From Epiperipatus broadwayi (taxonomy: Eukaryota; Onychophora; Udeonychophora; Euonychophora; Peripatidae): a stretch of 64,000 nt of DNA. Position numbers and translations under genes: made by a program. Below are positions 25,070 through 37,483 of the stretch, piece by piece. The stretch's first letter is position 1; every line of letters starts with the position of its first letter. The DNA lies in the NCBI GenBank assembly GCA_028023455.1, contig JAQFVV010006245.1:6815276-6879275 (forward strand), in the 5' to 3' direction. The notes beneath the pieces were generated by a model that was given only the letters and a program-made list of their open reading frames with translations, ran no database searches and was not told where the DNA came from.

Positions 25070-25340
25070 AACAAGTTTTGTATCAGTTAAATTCTCAGTT
25101 CTCTGAAAATAATTCTCAATATATATAAAACTTTAACTTGCAACCAAAATGGCCATGTCACCACAGCTAGACAGTCAAAGCTTTAAATCCATCTCTCTTG
25201 ATCACAATTATCTCTCCACCTTCACACTTCGACAGACAATTTGTATAAATTCTTAGTTCTCTGAAGATAATTTACAAAAAAACAAAAATATAAACTTTAA
25301 TTAAACTTGCAGAACAAAACAGTTACATTAGCAAAGCAAT
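25070..25340 (-). repeat. Duplicated 5' UTR segment of CR1 copy 1
   Basis: Two related segments follow each other about 145 bases apart: both contain TTCTCAGTTCTCTGAAAATAA-like sequence followed by AAACTTTAA and a CTTGCA motif. Tandem 5' UTR units are common at the start of LINEs and can carry promoter activity. The element start is placed near 25340 because similarity ends there. Confidence 0.45.
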
Positions 25341-25969
25341 ACAATAGCTAAAGGTATATATAAGCACCACCTAGTGGAAATTATTACTACGATTTACTAT
25401 TACTACATATTGATAGAAATTAAATCAATTCTATAAGCAATATATTTGTTTATGATATAGATATTTTAAAAGTTAAAAATATTTGAAGGAATGATTGACA
25501 ATACTAAGAACATGTTTAGTAATTTTAAAATATAAATAAATGGGTGGGTGTGAGAAGTCTCAGAAAGTTGTAATCTTGAACCGTTCATTCAAAGACTGTA
25601 TATTGGTTCAATAAAATGAAGATCATATTCAATTAAAATGAAGGACAAACCATATCTTTAAAATACAAATTGTTAATCATTTGAAAGAATTTTCATATTT
25701 TAAAAATCTTGATTGAGTTGTTTCTGTATTTTTTTTTGATGGTAAAAAAATTTAAAAAGTAAATTCTGACTGATATTTCATGAAAAAAATGCATTTATAT
25801 CAACTTGTAAAATATATTTAGTACAAAAAATACATTGAAAATGAGATTATGTTAAATGATTTAAAGTAGATTAGCTACTTACTTGGTAGATACACAATGA
25901 GACAATTGTTCTGATGTTTTTTTTTTTAAATGAGCTTTTAATGAGAGGGGGAAAATATTATTTTATATA
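25341..25969. other. AT-rich spacer, nothing recognised
   Basis: No coding or repeat structure could be assigned here apart from short A and T runs. Confidence 0.5.
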
Positions 25970-26480
25970 TTTAAAAACACTAAACATCACATGATCACCA
26001 TTTCTTATGCTTACACAAGCTGTTTACACAGAGAATAAACTCTCTGTACAGTAGTACCACCAGTGTAAGCCAGAATAATCAGTGGATGCAAGAATGTTTG
26101 TGCATAAAATCCCTATCTAGTGCCTACTCATCTAATATCCCCAGACTAATTTCTAGCTTATGGCTTTCATCAGTGAGGATCCTTGGCTCTGAGAGCAATG
26201 TACCTAGATCTTATGATCTAATGCAATTCTCCAACAGTCACCTTTTATCTTATTAGCTAACTATAAAGCTTTGAGTGTAAAATGAAATCCACAAGCTATA
26301 AACTAATCTAGTGATATTGGGTGAGAAGGCTCAAGATACAGATTTCATGCACAAACTTCTTGCATCTATTGATTACTCTGACTTGCACTGATGGCGCTAC
26401 TGTATGGAGAGTTTAGCTTCTGTGTAAAAAGCTTGTGTAAGCATAAGAAATGATGATCGTGTGATGTTTAGTGGTTTAAA
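25970..26480. mobile_element. Foldback MITE, complete copy
   Basis: The two ends are inverted copies of each other for roughly 200 bases. The left end reads CACTAAACATCACATGATCA, CATTTCTTATGCTTACACAAGC, a CTCTGTACAGTAGTACCACC block and TGCAAGAATGTTTGTGCATAA. The right end carries the reverse complements with scattered changes. The central ~110 bases are unpaired. No ORF is inside, so it is non-autonomous. Related pieces occur at 3250-3357, 26520-26830 and 32476-32735. The parent superfamily is not determined because the target duplication is unclear. Confidence 0.75.
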
Positions 26481-26519
26481 ACCAATCCTGCCCAAAGGAT
26501 TATAGTGATTGTGGTTATT

Positions 26520-26830
26520 AAAGAACCAAAGACACCAAAAAGTATGGATGATGAACTGAGTTCAGATCTATACAAGCTAATGAGCTTAAATTAAAAACAT
26601 TATTGTGTTTTCACTCTGCACTCAAAACTTTATTGTTAGCTGGAGGGTTGCATTAAATTCCAAAATCTAGGTGCAATGCTCTCATTGATGAAAATCATAA
26701 GCTAGAAACTACTCTGGAGATATTGGATGAGTAGGCACTAGATAGGGATTTTATATAAAAATCTTCTTGCATCCATTGATTACTCTGGTTTTCACTGGTG
26801 GTGCTAGTGTATGGAGAGTTTAGCCTCTTT
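26520..26830. mobile_element. Partial copy of the foldback MITE
   Basis: The segment repeats the right half of the element at 25970-26480: CTCATTGATGAAAATCATAAGC, then GATATTGGATGAGTAGGCAC, TTGCATCCATTGATTACTCTG and GTATGGAGAGTTTAGCC. It ends before the terminal GATGTTTAGTGGTTT, so it lacks the right tip. It sits 40 bases from the complete copy, so a tandem or nested insertion is likely. Confidence 0.65.
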
Positions 26831-27229
26831 GTATAGATTTAAAAAAATAGTAAAATTAAGAATAACACTTTATGGAACAGAAATATTATAACAAAATAAA
26901 TATACATAAAAGTTTTCTTAGTTACCTGATAGTTCTTAAATAAATAACAATTGAGAATTTTAAAGGCAGGATAAAGGATCATTTCCAGGAGCCATGAAGC
27001 CATCAGCCAAGATAACATTTGACTATTGGAAAAAAGTATTAAGAATTTCCTGACTGTGTATAAGTCAGTGATGATTTTTTATTACATTTAGCTACTCGTA
27101 TCTATAGATTACTTTCAAGTGAATAAAGATTTCATGAATTGGAAAAAATAAGTATATAACAATGTTATATTTTTGTAAAATTAAAAAAAAAAAGGTGAGT
27201 AGATAATTGATTTGAAAACTGGACACAAT

Positions 27230-29840
27230 TCCAAGACCCAAAAACTGGGACACAAATAAAATGAGATATAATTAAAAGAACAATAGAAGAAAAACATGGT
27301 CACAATTGATGGTATATCAGATAGAATAGCAAAATTAGTTATCAAACTTAATGCAAAATGCCAAATGAAAATAATTCAGCATTATTTTATAGCAAAAATG
27401 AAGAAATACATTTTTTTATATAAATATACAAAAGACTTTTGATCACACTAAACAATATTTTAAAATTGCCATGGAAAATTTTAATTCTGGATATTAAAAA
27501 ATGATTGAAAGACCTACTAATTTTAATTCTGGATATTAAAAAATGATTGAAAGACCAAAGTAGTAGGATAAATTTAGTTATGAAGAGATAAACAAGAGAT
27601 GAAATAAATTTACAATAAAAAAAAAATCTATTCAATGAGAATTATTTTTTGAAAAAAATCTAAAGGGAAAAATGGCCAAGGAGACATTCAAATAAAATAC
27701 TGCAAATTTGGATTATATTTTGACTAACAAAAAATATGCACTTAAAGACTACAATAATTTAATTCACAAATTAGTGAGATGTTTGATATATGTTAATGCA
27801 AAACTAGGAAGCCAAAACTATTTTGAAAGACAGTAGTCAAAGTAGATACTTCTAATCTTCAACAATATTTAAATGAATTTAATCTAAAACTTGGAGATCA
27901 TTTTAAATTATTAAACTTTGGTGATAGCTGTTAATTTGAAAAGGTCTTAATAAGAAATGAAAGCCAGTTGATAATTAAATAACTGTAAATATAATTAGTT
28001 GTTTGTTTCAATTTTATTTAGATTGATTATTCTATTAAGTATATATGAATAATAACATTGTTGACAAATAATTATTTTTATATTGGATATTTGTCCATTT
28101 TATATATTTTAAAAAGAAGATAAGCAAGTCATTTAAAAAGATCAGTTATACAGTGAGCTGAACCATAAATATGCTCAAATGAGAAAAGTCAATATATGAA
28201 GAAAATATGGAAAATGAAAATATTTAAAAAAATTATATTTTCAAAAATTAGAATATTTGGAATTCGGTAAAAGAATATAAAAAAGAGTTATTAAAAATAT
28301 AAAAAAATACAATGGTGAATTAATAAGAAAAACTATGGCAGAGAATAAAAGTCTCAAAACTGTATGACATCTATTAGAAGGAAAATTATTTTTGCATTAA
28401 GAATAAAAGATAATACTATCATACAAAAAAAAATCAATATCATGAAATGGATGAAAAAGTTCTATAAAAAAACTATCTAGCAATAAAGAACAAAGAGGCA
28501 AAGCAGCTACTTTAGTTATAAAATTTTGTAAATTGTTGAGTATTTTAAATGAAAAGATGAAACGTACTTTAATCTAGGAAAAGTATATAAACAACAAAAA
28601 AATGATGAAATTATTATTTGTATTTTAAAAGAAACAAGTGAGAAAATAAATAAGTTGTTGACTAAACTTTACATCAAATATTGAAATGACAAAAATGTCC
28701 CAGATGATTGAAAGAATATAGTAGTCACATTGATATTTGAAAAAGGTGAAAAAGAAGAGAAAAATCCAGATATATTAATAAACACAAAATCTAATGTTCT
28801 TATAATTATAGACTTAAAGCACCTAAAAGAATAAACAGAATTTAAAATGGATTTAGTGCAATATATCAAATATTTGATGAAATTATAGAAATAACCACTG
28901 AAGATGATTTGCCATTATACTTTGGATTTATGGATTATGAAAACATATGATTCTTTAAGTATTGTAATGATGATTAAAATTTTGAACATGTCAAATTTTG
29001 AAAACGCCAAATTTTCAAGAAAAGAATACAAATACTTATCAAATAGAACTACTCCAAAACTTTTTATAGCAATTAATGAATTAAAAATAAATATGGACTG
29101 TCATCTAGATTTTTTCAGATAATGTGGTAATTTTTTTTGCAAATAATGCAATAGAGCTTCAGAAAATGTTGTAAGACCTATCAGATAGATACTAAAAGGA
29201 CTAAAATAATGTTCAATGGTTTTTTCACATAAGAAGAAAGTCACATGAGAAGAAAATAAAGATTAATAATAATGAATTAGAAGAAATTAACAACTGCAAA
29301 TATCTTGATCAGAGTATTAGAATTGGTGACAACATTACTGATGAAATTAATGATAGAATTCAAATTGAGTACAATGTTTTTGTTAGAAATAGAAATATTT
29401 AAAAAAATATGTCTATGTTTTTGAAACAAAACATTTAATACCCATGTTTTACTCACTTTTACATATGGTTCTGAGACTTAATAGAAGAGCAATACAGAAA
29501 CTTTAGACTCATAATGAAGTATAAAAAGACACATGTTGAGAGTAGCAAGAAAAGTTCAAAATGAACAGACTGTACACAGATAGTTGAAATCTTAATCTGT
29601 ATTTCAAAAGATTATAAAAGACTTAGAAAAAGACTGTGTGTAAGATAGATAGATAAATTTGTTGTAGTGATATGAAGAAGAGAAGCTGCAGATCAGAGAA
29701 ACTGGATTAAATATGGAAAAACCATCATTTTGCAGTGTATTGGCAAAAGTTAAAATGATTATGATAAGGTTTACATGAGATATAAAAATAATAATAGTTT
29801 TTACACTGTCATTTAAAGTAATGAACATAAATAAGATCAT
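27230..29840 (+). pseudogene. RTE-type LINE ORF2 remnant
   Basis: Frame-shifted but ordered blocks match the RTE-type endonuclease-reverse transcriptase. The nuclease part shows GISDRIAKLVIKLN and MKIIQ (about 27312-27386), then LDYILTNKKYALKD near 27705-27750. RT blocks are VVTLIFEKGEKEE (28720-28762), a FMDYE block near 28925 (motif A, usually FVDYEKAFD), and SDNVVIFFANNAIELQKML (29116-29172), where the DD box is changed to DN. They end with NNNELEEINNCKYLDQSI and a trailing INDRIQIEYN (29264-29370). The last part, RLRKRLCVR and RRREAADQRNW-like, fits the C-terminus. Many stops make it inactive. Confidence 0.72.
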
Positions 29841-30146
29841 TCTAGTTTCTGAATTATGGATGACAATATTGAGAAACCCTATGCCAGCTGAAAATAGAAA
29901 TTTCTATAAATTAAAGATTTCACTACTGACTCATGTTTTTTTATTGCTTGCTTTTCAAAAATGAATAATTTCAATTTCCTTGCTAGCTAAATAAAAACTG
30001 AATTAGTGTCTTATATATTGTGTATTCGTAATATATAATAGCTAGATATTATATAATTATATTTTGACTATGTTATGTGTCATAACACACATACACATAA
30101 ACATTCGTACACACACACACAATATACATATATAATTTTATTTTAG

Positions 30147-30320
30147 AATTTATAATGGATAAAAAGTCTGAAAAGTCTTTTGATAAAATATCAAATCCTG
30201 AAGAAATTTCTATCATCAAAGAAAATCCTGAAGAAATTTCTATCACCAAAGATGAGAAGTCTTCTTCAGATATTGGGTCTCTTTCAGAAATCGGAAGGCA
30301 GTTTAGCATAGATTCTGATG
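30147..30320 (+). CDS. Candidate host exon, acidic Ser/Glu-rich N-terminus
   Basis: A pyrimidine-rich stretch ending TTTTATTTTAG precedes 30147, and GATG followed by GTAAAC gives a donor at 30321. The ATG at 30155 opens 55 codons and leaves one base (phase 1). The frame is also open back to the acceptor, so the ATG may be internal. The peptide begins MDKKSEKSFDKIS and contains an exact tandem duplication of NPEEISI, first followed by IK and then by TK. It ends GRQFSIDSD. It is acidic and Ser-rich, suggesting a disordered cytoplasmic or nuclear region. The exon joins in phase to 49000 (or 48390). No family is recognised; this is a prediction without transcript evidence. Confidence 0.42.
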
Positions 30321-30464
30321 GTAAACATTTTATAAAAACCTATAATATCTATCTTAGTTTAAACATGTTTGAAATATTAATTTATTTACTAATGATATGT
30401 ATTATAATTTATTTACTAATGAACAGTATTATAATTATCTGTTCATATATATTGAAAACATCTG

Positions 30465-30484
30465 TACACACACACACACACTCC

Positions 30485-30516
<32 letters not shown>
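30465..30516. repeat. Compound (CA)n/(TA)n microsatellite
   Basis: Uninterrupted CA repeats with one CTCC break pass into a TATATA run within the predicted first intron. A similar tract lies just before the candidate exon at 30080-30130. Confidence 0.9.
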
Positions 30517-31080
30517 AAAACAACAAATAGATAACTAAAAACATGTTCCAATAATAATTGTAAAGGAACATATTATGGGGAAAGCAGAGCATCTTTGTCC
30601 ACATGATTAGCACAACATAAATATTCATACAATAGAGCTCTCAATGATCCTTCCACCTATTCAGTTTTCTATCAGCACCAGAGCACAAGTCACCAGGAGT
30701 GCATTCCAGACAATCCCACAATCGTGTGCAAATAAAGACATGACCTTAAAAGAAAAATCAAAGAGGCCTTTTTCATCTCACGAGACAGGGATGCCATAAA
30801 TAAGGACACATGCTATGCTTTATCGAAGAAATGGAATTAGTATATTTGCATATCATTAAACGTAGTAGCAAGCTATGATTATGAAGGTAAGATCCTTTGA
30901 AAGTGCTCAGCTCATTTGTTTTTAGTTATCTATTTTATATTAACACTTTATAGCTTTTGGGAACAGTTGTGCCACACACGCACATGTGCTAGAATATATA
31001 TATTTCCCAAAAGTAAAAAATTATTTGACTTAATCATATTATTATTGTTGTTATTGTTAGTATTGCAGTTGTTATTATTA

Positions 31081-31132
31081 TTATTATTATTATGTTTCAA
31101 AGATAAACTTTATTTGTCTTAGAGTTGTTATT

Positions 31133-31175
<43 letters not shown>

Positions 31176-31181
31176 TATATA

Positions 31182-31258
<77 letters not shown>

Positions 31259-31325
31259 ATTATTATTATTGCTGTTATTATTATTATTATTATGTTTCAA
31301 AGATAAACTTTATTTGTCTTAGAGT
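31081..31325 (-). repeat. Two LINE-A-type 3' tails with T, ATT and TA tracts between
   Basis: The same ~45 bases, an ATT run followed by TGTTTCAAAGATAAACTTTA and TTTGTCTTAGAG, occur at 31081-31125 and 31281-31325. Between them lie a T run of about 29, an (ATT)n tract and a (TA)n tract. On the minus strand this is the shared 3' terminus of LINE-A (compare 33929-33960), ending in (AAT)n. Two tail-bearing insertions, or one duplicated by slippage, would explain it. Confidence 0.6.
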
Positions 31326-31835
31326 GTTACAAGACTTTTACATAGCTTAGATTGCTATATTTACATGGGCAATCTGTAGTTGTAGATATACATATATAAA
31401 AATTAATTTATTGGTTTACACAGGATTGCAGAAATTTTTACATACAGCAGATTAGTTACAAGAGTTTTACATAGCTTGGATTGTTGTAGTTACATAGGCA
31501 ATCCATAGATGTAGGTTTACATATGTAAAATTTGATTGATTGATTTACATGAGATTACAAGAAATTTTTCATCTGTGGATTAGTTGCAAGGGTTTTACAT
31601 GGTATGCATTGCTGTGGTTACATAGACAATCTGTAGTTGTAGGTTTATGTATGTACAAGTTGATTTATTTATTTACATAAGATTATAGAAATTTTTATAT
31701 GCTGTGGATAAATTATTTTACATATCTTGGATTGCTATGATTACATGAGCAATCTGTAGTTGTAGGTTTACATAATATATTTTATTGATTTAGACAAGAT
31801 TACATAAATTTTTACATGCTCTAGACTGCTGTGGG
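31326..31835. repeat. Tandem repeat, unit about 123-129 bp, four copies
   Basis: The anchor GCAATCTGTAGTTGTAGG occurs with small changes at 31369, 31498, 31626 and 31749. Each is preceded by TTTTACATAGCTTGGATTGCT-like sequence. The array abuts a LINE-A-like 3' tail. No ORF runs through it. Confidence 0.8.
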
Positions 31836-32109
31836 TAACATAGGTGATGAAGTAGCAATTTTCATGGTAGTGTGGCAATTGTCTGTGAGGTCACACTGGT
31901 ATGAGATCAAAGTGTTATTTTTGATTTTTTAGGGTGCTGGATTTTCTTTGGGTGACCAGGTTGCCTCTCGGCTTCATTAGCAGTGTAGGTTGGGGAAGGT
32001 GTTGGTATGGATAGAAGACATGGCATAATTGCTTTCATAATTGTTACAACTACACTATGCCTGCCTTCTGATGCATTTGAATAGGTGAGTATTCCAGAGG
32101 GGGGAGGGT

Positions 32110-32445
32110 GAAAGCTATGTTAAAAATGATTGCAATTGTTAAGTTGGAGTTTGTGGTAGGTTGGTTGGTTAAATTCTGGTCTATCTGTATATTAAAGGTA
32201 GAGGCTAAGTAAGCATTTTAATAAGATTTAAGTGTGAGATCCATGAGTAGAGAGTCCTGATTTCTATTAGAGGTTGCTGATACAGTTATGTTAGAACTGG
32301 TTGCTATTGTTGAATTGAAGTTTGTCATAGGTTGGTCAGACTCTGGGTCAGACTGCATTACAGGTAGAGGCTGAGTGAGGCTTTTGATGTGATTTGAGTG
32401 TGAAATTCATGGTTAGAGAATCCAGACATAGTTAGAAGGTAAATC
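32110..32445. repeat. Tandem repeat, unit about 172 bp, two copies
   Basis: The block from GCTATGTTAAAAATGATTGC at 32114 reappears at 32286 as a diverged copy. Both contain AAGTTGGAGTTTGT/GAATTGAAGTTTGT, AGGTAGAGGCTAAGTAAG/AGGTAGAGGCTGAGTGAG and GTGTGAGATCCATGAG/GTGTGAAATTCATGG. It lies between the 125-bp array and a MITE. Confidence 0.75.
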
Positions 32446-32475
32446 TGGATAAATAATTAGGCTCAGCATTGCTAA

Positions 32476-32735
32476 ACATCACATGTTCACCATTTCTTAT
32501 GCTTGCTCATAACTGTTATTAAAACAGGCAAAACTCTCCATACAATAGTACCACTCAGTGCAAAACAAGGCACCTCACTGATGAAAGCCACAAGCTAGAA
32601 ACTAGCCTGGGAATATTGGATGAGTAAACACTAGATAGGGATTTTATGCACAAGCTCCTGGCATCCATTGATTACTCTGGCTTGCACTGAGTGGCACTAT
32701 TGTATGGAAAGTTTTGCTCAACATTGCTATTGGAA
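32476..32735. mobile_element. Foldback MITE, shortened copy
   Basis: The ends are CTAAACATCACATGTTCACC with ATTTCTTATGCTTGC on the left and GTGGCACTATTGTATGGAAAG on the right. The middle repeats the ATTGGATGAGTAAACACTAG and TGCACAAGCTCCTGGCATCC parts of the family. It is flanked by the near-identical strings GCTCAGCATTGCT and GCTCAACATTGCT, which may be a target duplication of about 13 bases. Confidence 0.6.
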
Positions 32736-32739
32736 TTGA

Positions 32740-33689
32740 CTTATGTTTTTTGAAATTATCTATTAACTTGATGTCAATTGAAGATATGAATGAAAATTTT
32801 AACACAAAATTGGAAATAAGTTATCATCTGATTGGAAAATTGAAAATGGTATACAAAGTTAGTTTTTTGCCTGCTAGCCTAAAGTTTTGACTTCTTTATA
32901 AGTATAAACAGCTGGAACTTGTTAACTTGGTTGTGAGCAAATAAATTAATTGCTGGGATCTTAAAAATCAATTTTTATTACTAAACAAGGATCAGAGTTT
33001 GCTACAATAACATTAAAAATAAGAGTATGCTTGACTGACCTTTGGACTTTGAAACTCCGTGCTGGTATTTTTGGCAAATACACACTGGTCATCAGATAAC
33101 TTTTTTTAAAATTATCGTTACGTAACTTGATTTTAATGGGAAGTTTGAATAAAAAATGTAACCCAAATTTGGAAGTAAGTAATCATTTGATTAAAGGTAA
33201 AGGTACATTATTATCTTGCATTAGACTAAGGTTTTGAATTCTTTTCAAGCATGAAAACCAGAGCTCGTTAACTTGTTTGTGAGCAAGTGAATTGCTTGCT
33301 GGGAAATTTGTAATTGGAATTTTTTATCCCAACAAAGTTCGAAATTTGCTATAATAAAATTAAGTTTACCTTTGACTGATCTTTGAATTTTGAAAATCTA
33401 GGCTGGTAATATTGATGGGAAGCACCTGGTCATGAGACGATTTTGTCTCCATATTGTTTTCTAAAATTATTGTTGGATAATTTGGTTTTAACAGAAATTA
33501 TTAAAAACATAACACAAAATTATTAATTAATCATCAACTCATTGAATATTGAAAAATATATATCAGGAAATGATTTTTACCTTGACAGGCTTAGGTTTTG
33601 AGTAATTTTGGAGCATGAAAAACTAGAACTCTTTAACTTAGTTGTGAGCAAATGGACTCACAAATGAACTGTTGCTGCTGAACTACATC

Positions 33690-33690
<1 letters not shown>
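32740..33690. repeat. Tandem repeat, unit about 350-365 bp, 2.6 copies
   Basis: The anchor GTTAACTTGGTTGTGAGCAA is at 32921 and recurs in changed form at 33268 and about 33632. Each unit also carries a GATTTTGAAA...GGCTGGTA segment and an AATTATTGTT...ACTTGATTTTAA segment. The array ends at the (ATT)n tract. Confidence 0.75.
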
Positions 33691-33930
<240 letters not shown>

Positions 33931-34178
33931 GTTTCAAAGCAAAACTTTATTGAGTCTAAAAAGTTACAGAGTCACATCTAGTACTATATTGATTTGTTAC
34001 AAATACAAAACAAATTACAACAACTTTCAGTATATAAGTCTTTATCAATTCTGCATACTTTCTTTCTTGTTTTTAAATTTGGTCTTCTATTTAGTTCAGT
34101 TTATGCTTGCATCTCTTTGAAGTTGGGAAAAAAGCTGATGTTGAAAATGTCATCATCTATCATATTGGACTTTATATT

Positions 34179-37100
34179 TTATAGACTGGATCTTTGTTTC
34201 AAGTGTGACCATGTGGCTGCAAACACATCTGGTTGAGCTAGGATGCTGTCTCTTTTTCTGAACAGTTCTAGTTTTATTGAATATGTTGCTGGGTAGCATC
34301 GAGGGTTATTAGCAAGTGCAAAAGTGCATCTGGTACACCAGTAGGCATAAAGGCTATATGTTGCTGCACGAATAGCAGGGATGTTGCCTTTCTTAAATGT
34401 ATTTATTATTTCATCAATTGAAATGATAGCCTTTCTGTATGTGGTAAACGTTGTGTGACTTATTGTTTCTAGGGCACTGCAGGAATGAAAAAAATGATCT
34501 TGTGTCTCTTTTTCTCTATGACATAGCCCACACATGGGGTCTATATTTGTATAGAATCTACGAAATCTGAGGAAATGTGTTGTGGGTAGGGCATTAAGAT
34601 TAAGCTTAAGTAGAAAATCAAATAATTTTGGTTCTAATGACCATTTTCTGAATTGTTGTAGTAGTTGCCTGTTGTCTATCCCAAGAACTGATGGATGTAG
34701 ATTAGGTGTCTGGTTTGGGTATAGTATATTATAAATGTCATAGTATGTATACTTGTTGTTATTATTGAGTGATATTTTGTTGTATATTGGCTTGAGTTCT
34801 TCAATCAGTGCGGATAGATATCCATATGAAGGGGGTGGTCTGTCTGTGGGTATTACACTAATTACACACTCCAGGTCTTGAAATCTTTTTATGATTACTG
34901 TTATTAGATTTACTGATTTCTGTGTGTAAAAAACATTGATTGTCTGGAGTCCAAGTCATTGCTACGTGATGGTCTGCTCAGATTTTTTAAAGAGATTGCC
35001 ACTGTCTTTCTCTTCCACATTAGTTTGTTACAGATTGATGAGATTTTAGATATGAATGTTTTTGCAAATTTGATTATAGGTGTGTAGTAGGTAATTTTTG
35101 TAATTATAAGTTGATTAAATAGAGCTACCTTTGTGTATATTGACAGGTATGACTTTTCAAGTGAGGCTGTAATTTTTACAGCATCTTTTTTTAATTTATT
35201 TTGAATTTTTTGCCTCATTCCATTGGTTCCAAGGTAGAATGGGAAACCAAGGAAAGCAGATGGTTTACCGTTAAACATCTCTGTACAGTGCTTGCCTGTG
35301 TATATTGACCATGCAGCAGTTTTATTTGTGTTAAATTTTTAAATTAAAATTTGAGGTATAATTCTTGATTATCTCTTGTAATATGGGGAGGAAAACGGTT
35401 ACATCATCCATATAGGCTATGCATGATATATTTAAAGCAGTGTTTGGGATTTGAATCCCTTTTATTTTTTTCTGTATCTCTATTAATAAAGGATTTATAT
35501 ATATTGTAAAGAGCAAGGCACATAGGGGATCCTTGTGGGACGGATTGACTAGGTCTGAAGGCTGGTGAATTTTTTCCATTCAATGTGATGTGAATTTCAC
35601 AGGTGACTAGCAGATTGGCTATTATATATAGTAGGGATGGAGGTACTGTTGTTTTTTTCAGCACATCTAATAATTTGGCTATAGGCACTGAGTCAAATGC
35701 TGCCTCAATGTCTAGTTGAACTATAATTGGTGCATATTTCTTTCTTTTTTTTACTACTTCGATTATTGTTTTGTACATTAAGGCACCCTGGCCAATGGAT
35801 GATCCTTTTTTGGCATATTGTGCTGATGATAACACAGAGAGTATATGTTGTTCTATTTTCTCCTTTATTATTCTTTCAAGAATTTTTATTCCTAAAGGTC
35901 CCATTGAAATTGGTCGTAGATTAGATAAATATGATAATGCTGTTTTTTTTGTTAAATGGAACGATTGCAATTGGGTATAGACTTTATATGTTGTAAATTT
36001 TTTGGGATATGCAATTGGCTAAATCGCACAGGTATTTGGCTGTGAAGTGACTAAGATGTTTGAACACAAATTTTGGAATTTCTTGTGGTCCTGGGTGACA
36101 TGTGTTTGTTATTGTTGCAAGTTGAAATACAATGTCAGTTGTTTTTATTGGTGTGTCTGTTTCAGGATCTCCAAATATGTCTTCATTTGGTATATACACT
36201 TTTTGTTTTTATGGCGTGGATCAATCGATGCTGTATTACCGTTTTTTTTTAAAGTGTTGATATATTGGGTTTATCATGTTATGTCCAGCTGTTATAGAGC
36301 CATCTATTTCAAGTGCCATAGGCACTCTGACTGTGGATGGGTATCCCAGTACCCACCATATGTATGCTCTGGTCCAAGTGTGTTCTTGTGTAAGGTATAT
36401 ATTTTTCTTTTTTATTGCTACATATTGCTTTAGTGTATTGCATGTATTGTTGTACATTTCTGTAAATTTTTTAATTTGTGTTTGATTATCTGTAGTTGGT
36501 CTGGAAATGGTTATTCTTTTGTGTAGTTCATCTGCCAAAGCTAATAATCTGGTGGGGGGTGTTGACTTGCAAGTAATATGATTGATGTTGAAAGAAAGTA
36601 TATTGGTGAATGCTATATACTTTTGTACTGGATCGAGTGACATGTTTTGAAGTTTTTGGAGTATTATATATGTTTCTGAATATAGGAATTCAGTTGTTTG
36701 TGCTGGAAGAAGTATTCGCATAGTCTTTTGAAGCGCTATTGTTGTACTCTGTATTTTTGTTAGGTCGAGGGTGATGAACTGGGCAGCATGATCTGAGATT
36801 ATAGATGGACAGAGTTCAAGATTAAAATAATGATGTAACATTGGTGAGTAGAAACACAAATCAATAAGTGACTTATATCTATTGTTATTAAAAGATATTG
36901 AGTTTAATGGGAGAAAACCTTCAGCACTCATAAGTGGGATTGTTATTTGATGGATCCATTTGTTGACAAAAGTTTGGTAGGTCATGTTGAAATCTCCCAG
37001 GAGTATTATGAAATTTGGTGTTACTGTAAGCATTGAATTTATTGTTGCTATTATTCTGGAGATGATGACAGGGTCTGGTGGTATATAGACAAATACTAGG

Positions 37101-37420
37101 TTAAGTGTGATATTTTTATAATGGAGTGTTATTATGATAAGATTAGAGTCAATATATATAATTTTAAAAGAATCAAAAGAGCTGTTGTGGGGTATAATTA
37201 TACCTGTTCCACCTGATGGTGATGATGATTGCCTTGAGCAGGCACAAAACCCTTGGCTGACTAAATATTTTGAAGAATCAATTTGAAAGCCGCTGTGTAT
37301 TTTTGTTTCCAATAGCCCCAGTATGTGTGGTTGTGTTGTATGTAACCATTTTTTGAGTTCAAAAAGTTTTTTGATGGCATTTAAGCCTCTAATGTTTAGA
37401 GATCCAATTTTTATCTTCAT
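34179..37420 (-). pseudogene. LINE-A copy 1 ORF2, endonuclease and reverse transcriptase
   Basis: The start is the ATG at 37420 (MKIKIGSLNIRGLN). The APE-type endonuclease shows LLETK (Glu), SGGTGIII, VFVYIPP, LLGDFN, LIDLCFY and ISDHAA (Asp-His). The first frame stops at 36236. RT blocks then follow: LRPISMGPLGIKILE (about 35910), IVQLDIEAAFDS (motif A), VPQGSPM (motif B), and, after a frameshift near 35525, CIAYMDDVTVF (motif C). AFLGFPFYLG is at 35250. The last part has CGLCHREKETQDHFFHSC, a CX2C...HX4C knuckle, at 34530. Catalytic residues look intact, but at least three breaks prevent a full protein. Confidence 0.8.
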
Positions 37421-37483
37421 GTTACAAGATAATTTTATAACAGGATATTGATTTTTATTGATTTTTTAATTCTAAATTTTTGT

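Larger units (their letters stand above)
19555..25340 (-). mobile_element. CR1-type LINE, near full length, copy 1
   Basis: The minus strand carries, in order, a tandemly duplicated 5' UTR-like segment (25070-25340), ORF1 with PHD finger and SGNH esterase, then endonuclease, reverse transcriptase and a cysteine-rich C-terminus, followed by a short 3' UTR. The last ~70 bases (GTCACAGTGCATCACAT-like end) match the end of the + strand copy at 48180-48245. The PHD plus esterase arrangement in ORF1 is an established feature of CR1-like elements. Every frame has stops or shifts. A solo LTR of 755 bp is inserted in the endonuclease. With that removed the element is about 5 kb. Confidence 0.8.

Noticed and set aside
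31125-31322. Phe/Tyr/Leu-only open frame
   Set aside because: It is made of T, ATT and TA runs between two LINE tails.
36047-36433. 128-codon + strand frame rich in Cys, Phe and Trp
   Set aside because: It is the antisense of the LINE-A ORF2 coding strand, which has the recognisable motifs.
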